From Erysipelotrichaceae bacterium (GTDB taxonomy: Bacteria > Bacillota_I > Bacilli_A > Erysipelotrichales > Erysipelotrichaceae), in NCBI GenBank assembly GCA_030528645.1, contig JAUMYM010000012.1, positions 1 to 42,159 on the forward strand: a stretch of 42,159 nucleotides of DNA, in the 5' to 3' direction. Of this stretch, positions 34,048 to 42,148 are shown piece by piece (position 1 is the first letter of the stretch; each line of letters begins with the position of its first letter). The translations under genes were made by a program, and so were the position numbers. Below the pieces are notes generated by a model that worked only from the letters and a program-made list of their open reading frames with translations, was not told the origin of the DNA and did no database searches.

Positions 34048-35209
34048 GTATTATGATGATGTGTTTTGTGATCAGATTGAAAGTGAAGTGATGGATGTTT
34101 TTTTAAAAGATGATCTTTACTATCATGCGTTAAAGGAAACGAATTTTTATGTAGAAAGTGGTGGAATACCAAGTGATAAGGGTTGGCTTAATGATCTTGA
34201 AGTCGAAGATGTAAGGGTAAAGGATCAGCGTGTTTATCATGGAGTAAAACAGAAGCTAAGTGGAGTTGTAAGGGTTACTATCGATATGGATAATCGTTTT
34301 AAGAATATGCAGCATCATACCTCACAACATATTATTTGTTCCTATATCAATAAAGTACATGATGGTCCTACGATTATGTTTAAGTCGAATGATGATGTTT
34401 GTGTAATTGAAATGGGTTTAAAAACATTAAATGAAGAAATGATGCAAGATATTGAGCAAGCATGCAATCGTTTTATTTTGCAGGATTTAAAGCTGGAGTT
34501 ATTGTATCCAAGTAAACAGGAGGCACTCAGTTGGTTTGCAAATGCTGAAAAGATGATCAACGAAGAAGGTTTACGTGTTGTAAAATATGGAGATGTTGAT
34601 TTTGGGTTGTGTGGATGTTTGCAGTTACCAAGTTTACGTTGGTTGCAGGCTGTAAAATTATTGTCGTATGAAAAAACGACTCGTGGTTATAAAATTGAGT
34701 ATGTGGTAGGACATCAGTTACTTCAGTATGTAGATGGTTTATATGCTACGGCGTTTGAAGTTTCAAAGTTATTGGCGTGTCCAATTATGCATCTTGATAA
34801 GGAAGTGCATAAACAATTCGAAGATAAGAAGTTATTGATGAAGGAGATTGAAGAGTTAAAGAATGAACGTATGCAATTACAGTTTCAACAACTTCCCAAA
34901 GATATTAAGTTATTCTTATTTGTAGAGAATCAAGATGTAAAAGATTTTGTTCGTTATTGTAGTTTTATTACAAATCATAGTTCTCGCTTCTTAATGGGTT
35001 TATGTAGAAATGAAGAAAAATGTCATGTGGTTGTGGCATGTAGTAAAGATTTAAATGTCAAGGCAAATGAGGTGTTTAAGACGTTACAATCTCGCTTTGA
35101 AATCAAAGGTGGAGGGAATGTAAAAATGGCTCAAGGTGGGGCATTTTACAGCGAAATATTGCATAATGAAATGAAATCGATAGTATTATCAATAAATATC
35201 GAATCGTAA
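34037..35209 (+). CDS. AlaX-like alanyl-tRNA editing protein with altered zinc site
   Basis: A 390-residue long-type AlaX homologue: alanyl-tRNA synthetase editing domain plus DHHA1. Free-standing AlaX proteins deacylate Ser- or Gly-tRNA(Ala). 'VESGGIPSDKGWL' is the conserved N-terminal loop. The first zinc pair HxxxH is present (H94, H98). The second motif, normally C-x-x-x-H (as in CGGTH), here reads C192-G-C-L-Q196: the Cys is kept and the His replaced by Gln. A helical linker (about 255-285) leads to a DHHA1 domain ending 'KGGGNVKMAQGGAF'. Either zinc is held differently (for example by C194) or editing is weakened. It is coupled to the upstream small membrane protein. Confidence 0.8.
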   Translation: MLNKYYDDVFCDQIESEVMDVFLKDDLYYHALKETNFYVESGGIPSDKGWLNDLEVEDVRVKDQRVYHGVKQKLSGVVRVTIDMDNRFKNMQHHTSQHIICSYINKVHDGPTIMFKSNDDVCVIEMGLKTLNEEMMQDIEQACNRFILQDLKLELLYPSKQEALSWFANAEKMINEEGLRVVKYGDVDFGLCGCLQLPSLRWLQAVKLLSYEKTTRGYKIEYVVGHQLLQYVDGLYATAFEVSKLLACPIMHLDKEVHKQFEDKKLLMKEIEELKNERMQLQFQQLPKDIKLFLFVENQDVKDFVRYCSFITNHSSRFLMGLCRNEEKCHVVVACSKDLNVKANEVFKTLQSRFEIKGGGNVKMAQGGAFYSEILHNEMKSIVLSINIES

Positions 35210-35231
35210 GGGCTTACATGTATAGTGTTTC

Positions 35232-35260
35232 TTGACTTACACTTGTTAAAAAATTATAAT
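35232..35260 (+). promoter_or_regulatory. Strong promoter of the pyruvate formate-lyase operon
   Basis: TTGACT (35232-35237), a 17-base spacer and TATAAT (35255-35260), 29 bases before the start. The sequence at 35243-35260 (TTGTTAA-AAAA-TTATAAT) matches one full half-site and part of the other of the Rex operator (TTGTTAA-N4-TTAACAA). It overlaps the promoter where a redox repressor could act. The Rex match is partial. Confidence 0.75.
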
Positions 35261-35289
35261 TTTAGAGTATAAACGATTGTGGAGGTAGT

Positions 35290-37395
35290 ATGGAAAGTAA
35301 GTGGCATGAAAATTGGGAAGGCTTTAAAGCTGGTACCTGGAGTAAAAAAGTTGATGTTAGAGATTTCATTCAAAGAAATTACACTCCTTATGAAGGAGAT
35401 GATTCTTTCTTAGCAAAACCTACAGAGGCTACAAAAGCATTGTGGCAACAAGTGTTAGTACTTATGAAAGAAGAAAGAGAACGAGGCGGTATTTGGGATT
35501 TAGATTCTAAAGTCGTATCTAGTATTACTTCGCATGATGCAGGGTATTTAAACAAAGAATTAGAAACAATTGTTGGTTTTCAAACAGAGAAACCATTTAA
35601 ACGTTCACTTCAACCATTTGGTGGTATTCGTATGGCAGAAGCTGCAGCAGAAGCTTATGGATATCATGTAGATCCGGAAGTAACGGAAATCTTTACAAAG
35701 TATCGTAAAACACATAACCAAGGTGTATTTGATGCGTATAGTGATGAAATGCGTTTAGCTCGTAAGTCTGCGATTATTACAGGTTTACCTGATGCTTATG
35801 GTAGAGGTCGTATCATTGGGGACTATCGTCGTGTAGCTCTTTATGGTACAGATAAGTTAATTGAAGATAAAAAAGAACAATTAGCGACATATAAAACAAC
35901 GATGACAGAAGATGTGATTCGTTTAAGAGAAGAATTATCGGAACAAATTCGTGCATTAAAAGAGTTAGCTAAGCTTGGTGAAATTTATGGTTATGATATT
36001 TCTAAGCCTGCAAAAACGGCACAAGAAGCTGTTCAATGGTTGTACTTTGGTTACTTAGCTGCGGTTAAGGAACAAAATGGTGCGGCAATGAGTTTAGGTC
36101 GTACAAGTACATTCTTAGATATTTTCATTAAAAGAGATTTAGATGCCGGTTTAATTACGGAAGAGCAAGCACAAGAATATATTGACCACTTTATTATGAA
36201 GTTGCGTTTAATCAAGTTTGCAAGAACTCCAGAGTACAATGCATTATTCTCAGGGGATCCAACTTGGGTAACAGAATCATTAGGTGGTATGGGTATGGAT
36301 GGTCGTCCACTTGTTACAAAGACAAGTTTCCGATACCTACATACATTAGATAACTTAGGTACAGCTCCAGAGCCAAACTTAACGGTATTATGGTCTCGTC
36401 ATTTCCCACAAAACTTTAAAGAGTATTGTGCTAAAATGAGTATCAAATCAAGTTCCATTCAATATGAAAATGATGACATGATGAGAGAAACACATGGTGA
36501 TGATTATGCCATTGCATGTTGTGTATCTAGTATGCGTGTTGGTAAGGAAATGCAATTCTTTGGTGCTCGTGCTAACTTAGCGAAATGTTTATTATATGCG
36601 ATTAATGGTGGGGTAGATGAAAAGCTGTTAATTCAAGTTGGTCCTAAGTATCGTGCGGTTACAGATGACATCTTAAATTATGAAGATGTTATGGCGAAGT
36701 TTGATGATATGATGGAATGGTTAGCTGAATTGTATGTAAATACATTGAATGTTATTCATTACATGCATGATAAATATTGTTATGAGCGTATTCAAATGGC
36801 GTTACATGATCGTGAAGTAAAACGTTATTTTGCAACAGGTATCGCTGGTTTATCAGTCGTTGCGGATTCATTGAGTGCAATTAAGTATGCAAAAGTAAAA
36901 TGTGTTCGTAATGAAAGTGGCGTTGTTGTTGATTATGAAGTGGAAGGCGATTATCCTAAGTATGGAAACAACGTAGATGAGGTAGATAACATTGCGGTTG
37001 AAATCGTAAGTAAGTTTATGAATAAAATTCGTAAGCATCAAACATATCGTAATGGGTATCCAACAACTTCAATCTTAACGATTACGTCAAATGTAGTTTA
37101 TGGTAAGAAAACAGGAAATACACCGGATGGAAGAAGACAAGGAGAACCATTTGCACCGGGGGCAAACCCAATGCATGGTCGTGATTCTCATGGGGCTTTA
37201 GCTTCATTAGCGTCAGTTGCAAAACTTCCTTATGGTGATGCACAAGATGGTATTTCAAATACATTCTCAGTGATTCCTGGGGCTCTTGGTAAAGATGATC
37301 AAATCTTTGTCGGAGATTTAGATATTGATTTATGCGATTGCACACAAAGTGCATGTCAGATTCCAAATTTAACAGAAGGAATAGAAAAGGAGTAG
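35290..37395 (+). CDS. pflB: Pyruvate formate-lyase, catalytic part lacking the glycyl-radical domain
   Basis: This 701-residue protein is the large part of formate acetyltransferase (pyruvate + CoA to acetyl-CoA + formate). The PFL barrel is complete: '[15 protein letters not shown]', '[17 protein letters not shown]', the catalytic Cys pair C410-C411 in '[20 protein letters not shown]', and '[20 protein letters not shown]'. Homology runs through '[10 protein letters not shown]' (ending at residue 670), where E. coli PflB continues directly into 'LMDGY' and the glycyl-radical domain. Here there follow 31 unrelated residues with a C-D-C-T-Q-S-A-C cluster and a stop. The radical domain is encoded by the next gene. 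The start has a GGAGG site. Confidence 0.93.
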   Translation: MESKWHENWEGFKAGTWSKKVDVRDFIQRNYTPYEGDDSFLAKPTEATKALWQQVLVLMKEERERGGIWDLDSKVVSSITSHDAGYLNKELETIVGFQTEKPFKRSLQPFGGIRMAEAAAEAYGYHVDPEVTEIFTKYRKTHNQGVFDAYSDEMRLARKSAIITGLPDAYGRGRIIGDYRRVALYGTDKLIEDKKEQLATYKTTMTEDVIRLREELSEQIRALKELAKLGEIYGYDISKPAKTAQEAVQWLYFGYLAAVKEQNGAAMSLGRTSTFLDIFIKRDLDAGLITEEQAQEYIDHFIMKLRLIKFARTPEYNALFSGDPTWVTESLGGMGMDGRPLVTKTSFRYLHTLDNLGTAPEPNLTVLWSRHFPQNFKEYCAKMSIKSSSIQYENDDMMRETHGDDYAIACCVSSMRVGKEMQFFGARANLAKCLLYAINGGVDEKLLIQVGPKYRAVTDDILNYEDVMAKFDDMMEWLAELYVNTLNVIHYMHDKYCYERIQMALHDREVKRYFATGIAGLSVVADSLSAIKYAKVKCVRNESGVVVDYEVEGDYPKYGNNVDEVDNIAVEIVSKFMNKIRKHQTYRNGYPTTSILTITSNVVYGKKTGNTPDGRRQGEPFAPGANPMHGRDSHGALASLASVAKLPYGDAQDGISNTFSVIPGALGKDDQIFVGDLDIDLCDCTQSACQIPNLTEGIEKE

Positions 37396-37399
37396 AAAG

Positions 37400-37642
37400 A
37401 TGGAACCTAGCAAACAACAAATTCAAAACTTAGTATCTATGTTAGATGGATACGTAGAAAAAGGTGGACATCACCTAAACGTAAATGTTTTTACAAAAGA
37501 AACATTATTAGATGCTCAAGCACATCCTGAAAACTATCCACAATTAACTGTGCGTGTTTCTGGATATGCTGTAAACTTCATCAAGTTGACAAAAGAACAA
37601 CAAGATGATGTAATTGCTCGTACTTTCCACGGCAAAATGTAA
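37400..37642 (+). CDS. Separate glycyl-radical subunit of pyruvate formate-lyase
   Basis: An 80-residue protein equivalent to the C-terminal domain of PFL. After a short leader, '[20 protein letters not shown]', 'HPENYPQLT' and the radical-site motif 'RVSGYAVNF' (Gly55) match the ends of Streptococcus and E. coli PflB, and the C terminus '[10 protein letters not shown]' ends where PFL ends. It is in a different frame from the large part, begins four bases after that gene's stop, and has its own AAAGGAG site (37386-37392). E. coli GrcA/YfiD, a free-standing glycyl-radical cofactor that rescues damaged PFL, shows such a domain can act in trans. PflA, encoded next, would install the radical. Confidence 0.9.
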   Translation: MEPSKQQIQNLVSMLDGYVEKGGHHLNVNVFTKETLLDAQAHPENYPQLTVRVSGYAVNFIKLTKEQQDDVIARTFHGKM

Positions 37643-37647
37643 TTGAA

Positions 37648-37678
37648 AAGCACAGGCTAAGACCTGTGCTTACTTTTT
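37648..37678 (+). terminator. Hairpin terminator between the radical subunit and pflA
   Basis: AAGCACAGG (37648-37656) pairs with CCTGTGCTT (37663-37671) around CTAAGA, followed after AC by five Ts. It probably lowers pflA expression relative to the abundant lyase. Confidence 0.65.
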
Positions 37679-37687
37679 GGAGGTTTT

Positions 37688-38431
37688 ATGAAGGGGTATA
37701 TACACTCTATAGAAACATTTGGGACGGTGGATGGTCCTGGAATACGTTATGTCGTGTTTATGCAGGGATGTCCATTGCGTTGTAAGTATTGCCATAATCC
37801 AGATACATGGCAAATGAATACTGGTCAACAAATGGAAGTCGAAGAAGTACTAAAAGGATTTTATAATAATCAGTCGTTTTATAAAGATGGTGGTGTTACG
37901 GTAACAGGTGGGGAGCCACTTATGCAGATTGAGTTTGTAACAGAGTTATTTAAACACTTAAAACAACATCAAGTACATACTGCACTGGATACCTCTGGAA
38001 TTACTTTTAGTGAAAAAACAAAAGAGAAGTTTGATGAGTTAATAAAATATACTGATTTGGTTTTATTGGATATTAAGCATATTGATCCAAAGGGTCATGT
38101 AGAATTAACACAACAAAAGTTAGAGCCGGTTTTAGCGTTTGCACGTTATTTAAGTGATCATCAAGTACCTGTTTGGATTCGCCATGTAGTGGTTTATGAT
38201 ATTACATATAAAGAAGAATATTTATATCAATTAGGGTTATTCTTAGGTACGTTAGATAATGTAAAAGCGATTGATGTATTGCCGTATCATACTATGGGGA
38301 TTGTAAAATATCAACAGATGAATTTAGAATATCCATTAAAAGATACAAAGGAAACATCAAAGGATGATGCACTACAAGCACGTAATATTGTTTTAAAGGG
38401 GTATCGTGAAAGTAGAAGAAATCGAATATAA
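37688..38431 (+). CDS. pflA: Pyruvate formate-lyase-activating enzyme
   Basis: A 247-residue radical SAM enzyme that abstracts hydrogen from the PFL glycine. The 4Fe-4S motif CxxxCxxC is 'CPLRCKYC' near residue 30, followed by 'HNPDTW'. 'GGVTVTGGEPLMQ' is the SAM-binding GGE region. 'TFGTVDGPGIRYVVFMQGC' is the typical N terminus. Because the Gly-bearing domain is separate here, its natural substrate would be the 80-residue protein, alone or bound to the large part. Confidence 0.95.
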   Translation: MKGYIHSIETFGTVDGPGIRYVVFMQGCPLRCKYCHNPDTWQMNTGQQMEVEEVLKGFYNNQSFYKDGGVTVTGGEPLMQIEFVTELFKHLKQHQVHTALDTSGITFSEKTKEKFDELIKYTDLVLLDIKHIDPKGHVELTQQKLEPVLAFARYLSDHQVPVWIRHVVVYDITYKEEYLYQLGLFLGTLDNVKAIDVLPYHTMGIVKYQQMNLEYPLKDTKETSKDDALQARNIVLKGYRESRRNRI

Positions 38432-38444
38432 CTTCTACTTTTTT
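38409..38444 (+). terminator. Terminator overlapping the pflA 3' end
   Basis: AAAGTAGAAG (38409-38418) pairs with CTTCTACTTT (38432-38441) with a 13-base loop, then Ts to 38444. The MFS gene starts 14 bases later with no room for a promoter, so it depends on read-through. Confidence 0.6.
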
Positions 38445-38457
38445 AAAAGGAGGAAGT

Positions 38458-39609
38458 ATGAAACGTCATGTAGGTTTATTTTCCATTGTCTATTTTTTAG
38501 CCTTTATTAGCTATTCTTTTAGTATTTCACAATTAATACCTTATTTAACAACTTTAGGGTACAATGCCTTTGAAAAGGGTGTGATTATTTCCGTATCTGC
38601 TGTTGTAACTATTATCTTACAGATGGTTGCCGGTTACCTAAGTGATCACTTTAAAACGATTAAACGTTTGTTTATTATCGTATTGCTTGTCTTTGGTAGT
38701 GTATCTTATATGGTTTATCGTTATGAAGTATCTACATTCATTATTACTTGTATCTTAGTTTCGTTGTTAAATAGTTTCTTTAATTTAAGTTTTGGATTTT
38801 TAGATAGTTGGGTATTAGAATCCAGTGATTATTTAAGAAAAACATATAGTTTTATTCGAGCATTTGGATCGCTGGGATGGGGAATTGGTAGTTTATTGGT
38901 TTCTTATATCATTGTGCATTTTCAATATCCAACGTTAGGTTTAAGTATCTTGTTGTTGTGTTTATTGTTGGTGGGTATCGGTAGTTTGTTGCAGGATGTC
39001 AAGAAACAACAGCATATTCAAGTGCAACTTTCGGATTATATCAAGTTAATTAAAAAGAAAGACTATGTCATTTTATTAGTGGTATTATTTTTAGTGAATA
39101 CAACACAGACGTTAAATACGTATGGGGTTGTTGAAAAGTTAGTGGTATTGAATGCGACAAGTTATGAAATTGGTTTGCGTAATTCAATACAAGGTTTGAT
39201 TGAAATTCCTATTTTTATTTTTGGATTTTATCTTTTAAGAAAACTACCACCAAAACATATGATTAAAGTGGCTTGTGTGATGTATGCTGTACAGTTTGTA
39301 TGTTTTGCGTATGCAGATAGTCCAAGGGCTATGATTTATATGACAGTCTTACAAATTGGCACCTATCCATTGTTGTTGATGTCGCAGAAATATTTATTGT
39401 ATGATCTATCACCGGAGGGTTTAAAAACATCCGGACAATTGTTTGCGCAAAGTGTTTCTGTAGGTGGTCCGGCATTGTTAGTACCATTTCTAGGGGGATT
39501 GATTACTACTTATATCCATGTAAATGCGACAATACTGTTTGGGGCTTTTGCTTCAATGGTGGCGTTTGTGTTATTGCTTTGGAATCGTAACGTAAAAAAA
39601 GATGTCTAA
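38458..39609 (+). CDS. Major facilitator superfamily transporter
   Basis: A 383-residue integral membrane protein with about 12 hydrophobic segments, in the MFS_1-like (LacY/nucleoside symporter-like) group. The loop between TM2 and TM3 reads 'GYLSDHFKTIKRL', matching the MFS G-x-x-x-D-R/H-x-G-R-R-type motif. 'SFIRAFGSLGWGIGSLL' resembles the conserved TM5 start of this group. The substrate cannot be told from sequence. Position after pflA hints at a fermentation product or sugar, but the link is weak. An AAAAGGAGG site precedes the ATG. Confidence 0.8.
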   Translation: MKRHVGLFSIVYFLAFISYSFSISQLIPYLTTLGYNAFEKGVIISVSAVVTIILQMVAGYLSDHFKTIKRLFIIVLLVFGSVSYMVYRYEVSTFIITCILVSLLNSFFNLSFGFLDSWVLESSDYLRKTYSFIRAFGSLGWGIGSLLVSYIIVHFQYPTLGLSILLLCLLLVGIGSLLQDVKKQQHIQVQLSDYIKLIKKKDYVILLVVLFLVNTTQTLNTYGVVEKLVVLNATSYEIGLRNSIQGLIEIPIFIFGFYLLRKLPPKHMIKVACVMYAVQFVCFAYADSPRAMIYMTVLQIGTYPLLLMSQKYLLYDLSPEGLKTSGQLFAQSVSVGGPALLVPFLGGLITTYIHVNATILFGAFASMVAFVLLLWNRNVKKDV

Positions 39610-39619
39610 GACATCTTTT
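39597..39619. terminator. Bidirectional terminator between the MFS gene and msrAB
   Basis: AAAAGATGTC (39597-39606) pairs with GACATCTTTT (39610-39619) across TAA. It overlaps the ends of both convergent genes. Confidence 0.75.
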
Positions 39620-40553
39620 ACTTTTCAAATAAGTGTTTATATTGTCCATATCCTTCTTCTTCCAATTTATCATAAGGGATAAAGAGTAAAGAAGCGGAAT
39701 TGATGCAGTAGCGTATTTGATTCGGTGATTCAGGGTCCATTGTAAAAACATGACCTAAATGACTATCGCCAAAGCGTGAGCGTACTTCCGTACGTATCAT
39801 ATTGTAAGAAGTATCCATGCGTTCTTTTGTCGCTCTTTGTTCAATCGGTTTGGTAAAGGCTGGCCAGCCACAACTACTGTGATATTTGTCTAAAGAAGAG
39901 AATAAAGGTTCTTTACTTACAATATCTACATAGATTCCTTTTTCATCAAAGTCGTAATACTTACCGGTAAAGGGATATTCCGTACCATTTAATTGGGTAA
40001 CTTTGAAAGATTCATCATCCAGTTTTTTAATTGTATCTAAGTCTTTTTTATAGACACGTAACTTTGTTGCTTCTTCAATCTTAGTGTTACCTAAATGACA
40101 ATAACCGTCCGGATTTTTTGTTAAATATTTTTGGTGATATTCTTCTGCTTTGTAGAAGTTTCTTAGTGGTTCTACTTCAACGGAAAAGTTTACTATATCT
40201 TTTTTATATTCTTGGACATAAGCCAAAACGTTTGCTTCATCTTCAAGGTAGTAATATATACCGGTTTGATATTGTGGTCCGATGTCATTGCCTTGACGAT
40301 GTTTCACTGTTGGATCAATTACATAAAAATAACTTGCTAGAATTGATTCCAGATTGGTTTTTTCCGCATCATAAATAACTTGTACCGTTTCTTTGTAGCC
40401 GGTGTGTTGTTGGCATACTTCTTGGTATGTTGGATTTGGTGTATCTCCATTAGCATAACCGCTGTAAGCTTCTATTACACCGTGTAGTTTGCTGGCTAGT
40501 TTTTCAATGCCCCAAAAACAACCTCCAGCTAGATAGATTTCCTTTTTATTCAT
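39618..40553 (-). CDS. msrAB: Bifunctional methionine sulfoxide reductase A/B
   Basis: A 311-residue fusion that repairs both stereoisomers of methionine sulfoxide. The N-terminal MsrA domain (about 1-155) has the catalytic 'GGCFWGIEK' and 'VYDAEKTNLESILASYF'. The C-terminal MsrB domain (about 170-300) has 'SSCGWPAFTKPI', 'VRSRFGDSHLGHVF' and the catalytic Cys in 'RYCINSASL'. The structural zinc CxxC pairs found in some MsrB are absent. There is no signal peptide, so the enzyme is cytoplasmic. It lies one base after gpx, with an AAGGAG site in the end of that gene. Confidence 0.94.
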   Translation of the reverse strand: MNKKEIYLAGGCFWGIEKLASKLHGVIEAYSGYANGDTPNPTYQEVCQQHTGYKETVQVIYDAEKTNLESILASYFYVIDPTVKHRQGNDIGPQYQTGIYYYLEDEANVLAYVQEYKKDIVNFSVEVEPLRNFYKAEEYHQKYLTKNPDGYCHLGNTKIEEATKLRVYKKDLDTIKKLDDESFKVTQLNGTEYPFTGKYYDFDEKGIYVDIVSKEPLFSSLDKYHSSCGWPAFTKPIEQRATKERMDTSYNMIRTEVRSRFGDSHLGHVFTMDPESPNQIRYCINSASLLFIPYDKLEEEGYGQYKHLFEK

Positions 40554-40554
40554 A

Positions 40555-41040
40555 TTATTCTCCTTGTTGAAGAAGAGTTACAATGTCTTTTTCTATTTCA
40601 AGTGGATTTGTTGTTGGGGCATAGCGTTTTACGACATTTCCTTTACGATCTACTAGGAATTTTGTAAAATTCCATTTGATTTCTTCGTTAAAGAGTCCTG
40701 TTTTTTCTGATTTAAGGAATGTATAAAGAGGATCTTCTGTTTCACCATTTACATCAATCTTGGCGAATTGATCAAAGGTAACACCATAGTTTAAACTGCA
40801 AAACTGACTGATTTCTTCATCGCTTCCCGGAGCTTGATGTTTAAATTGATTGCAAGGAAAATCTAAAATAGCTAAACCTTGGTTGTGGTAAGTATCATGA
40901 AGTTGTTGAAGTTGTGTATATTGATTGGTAAATCCACAGTGAGTAGCGGTATTTACAATTAAAAGTACCTTTCCTGCATACTGGTTTAAACTAATATCTT
41001 CTTGTTTCTTGTTTTTTACTGTAATATCATATAATTTCAT
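40555..41040 (-). CDS. Glutathione peroxidase-family thiol peroxidase
   Basis: A 161-residue GPx-family enzyme (BsaA/Gpo type) reducing hydroperoxides, in bacteria usually with thioredoxin. The peroxidatic Cys is in 'NTATHCGFTNQY' (Cys, not selenocysteine). The remaining active-site residues lie in 'DFPCNQF' (Gln) and 'KWNFTKFLVD' (Trp, Asn). It is first in a two-gene operon with msrAB, coupling peroxide removal to methionine repair. A GGAG site precedes the ATG. Confidence 0.92.
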   Translation of the reverse strand: MKLYDITVKNKKQEDISLNQYAGKVLLIVNTATHCGFTNQYTQLQQLHDTYHNQGLAILDFPCNQFKHQAPGSDEEISQFCSLNYGVTFDQFAKIDVNGETEDPLYTFLKSEKTGLFNEEIKWNFTKFLVDRKGNVVKRYAPTTNPLEIEKDIVTLLQQGE

Positions 41041-41060
41041 ACTGTTCTCCTTTTTTATTT

Positions 41061-41089
41061 AACATAAGGCTTTCAAGTCAATTTGTCAA
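41061..41089 (-). promoter_or_regulatory. Promoter of the gpx-msrAB operon
   Basis: On the minus strand a perfect TTGACA (41084-41089), a 17-base spacer and TATGTT (41061-41066), about 20 bases before the gpx start. Confidence 0.7.
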
Positions 41090-41124
41090 ATAAGAAGCAT
41101 ATTTTATTACAGAAATGTTAGATA

Positions 41125-41133
41125 TGGTATACT
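41125..41133 (+). promoter_or_regulatory. Extended -10 promoter of ldh
   Basis: TGG-TATACT (41125-41133) lies 17 bases before the ldh start codon. No clear -35 hexamer is seen. It is divergent from the gpx promoter in the same 110-base gap. Confidence 0.5.
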
Positions 41134-41150
41134 TATTATGAGGTGAAAAT

Positions 41151-42104
41151 ATGGCAAATAGAAAAGTAGTTTTAATTGGTACAGGATTTGTTGGTATGAG
41201 TATGGCTTATTCATTAATTGCTCAAAAGGGTATTGATGAATTGGTGTTGATTGATGTTGTAATGGAAAAGGCAGAAGGGGAAGCAATGGATTTATCGCAT
41301 GCGATGCCTTATGCAAGTGGAAAAATGTACATCCATGCAGGTACTTATCAAGATTGTAGTGATGCCAATGTGATTATTTGTACCGCTGGTGCAGCACAAC
41401 GTCCCGGACAAACTCGTTTAGAACTTACAGAAATTAATACAAAAATTATGAAGAGTATTGGAGAGCAAATCAAAGCAAGTGGCTTTAACGGTGTCCTTGT
41501 TGTTGCAAGTAATCCTTGTGATATTATGACATATGTTGCACAGGTTGCCACAGGTTTACCTAAGCATCAAGTATTTGGTTCTGGTACTATGTTAGATACG
41601 GCTCGTTTACGTTATATGTTAGGTGAATATCTACAAGTAAACTATAGCAATATCCATGCTTATATCATGGGTGAACATGGGGATAGTAGTTTTGTTCCTT
41701 GGACACATGCGTATGTGGGTGTTAAGAGTTTATTAGAGGAAATTGAAGAACGTAATATTGACTTTAATGGCTTATTGGATATTTATCAAGAAGTTCGTGA
41801 TGCGGCTTATCATATTATTGAGCGTAAAAAAGCTACATATTATGGAATTGGAATGGCTTTAGTTCGTTTAGTGACAGCGATTTTAAATAACGAAAATACA
41901 ATTTTACCATTGAGTGTATATCAAGAAGGACAATATGGTAAACATGGTATTTATATTGGAGTTCCTGCTGTTGTAAATAGAAGTGGTATTCGTGAAGTGA
42001 TTAAATTAAAATTAAATGATATTGAACAAGAGAAGTTTAATCATTCTGTAGAAGAATTAACGAAGGTGATTGAGGAAGTTGTTAATCCAATCTTAAAGGC
42101 ATAG
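41151..42104 (+). CDS. ldh: L-lactate dehydrogenase
   Basis: Reduces pyruvate to L-lactate with NADH. 317 residues. NAD-binding 'GTGFVGMSMAYSL', with 'LVLIDV' supplying the ribose-binding Asp. Substrate-binding 'AAQRPGQTRLEL' contains the mobile-loop Gln and Arg that mark lactate rather than malate dehydrogenase. 'SNPCDIMTYVA' and the catalytic 'GEHGDSSFVPW' (His) are present. It competes with pyruvate formate-lyase for pyruvate. A GAGGTG site supports the ATG. Confidence 0.96.
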   Translation: MANRKVVLIGTGFVGMSMAYSLIAQKGIDELVLIDVVMEKAEGEAMDLSHAMPYASGKMYIHAGTYQDCSDANVIICTAGAAQRPGQTRLELTEINTKIMKSIGEQIKASGFNGVLVVASNPCDIMTYVAQVATGLPKHQVFGSGTMLDTARLRYMLGEYLQVNYSNIHAYIMGEHGDSSFVPWTHAYVGVKSLLEEIEERNIDFNGLLDIYQEVRDAAYHIIERKKATYYGIGMALVRLVTAILNNENTILPLSVYQEGQYGKHGIYIGVPAVVNRSGIREVIKLKLNDIEQEKFNHSVEELTKVIEEVVNPILKA

Positions 42105-42125
42105 ACACTTAGGTGTCTATTTTTA
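42101..42125 (+). terminator. Terminator of ldh
   Basis: ATAGACAC (42101-42108) pairs with GTGTCTAT (42113-42120) around TTAG, followed by Ts. It includes the ldh stop codon. Confidence 0.8.
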
Positions 42126-42148
42126 ATGTTGTGTGAAAGGAGTTTATT

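Noticed and set aside
37082-37426. Minus-strand frame across the PFL junction
   Set aside because: Low-complexity His/Leu-rich mirror of coding sequence with no homology, and it runs through two well-supported genes.
35290-37642. Split PFL as a simple sequencing or single-indel frameshift
   Set aside because: No single indel restores a normal PFL. The large part has 31 extra residues, the small part has its own leader and ribosome site, and the other frames of the linker contain stops. A fused chain would still carry about 45 residues not found in ordinary PFL. Not fully excluded without reads.
40555-41040. Selenocysteine version of glutathione peroxidase
   Set aside because: The active-site codon encodes Cys and no in-frame TGA is present.
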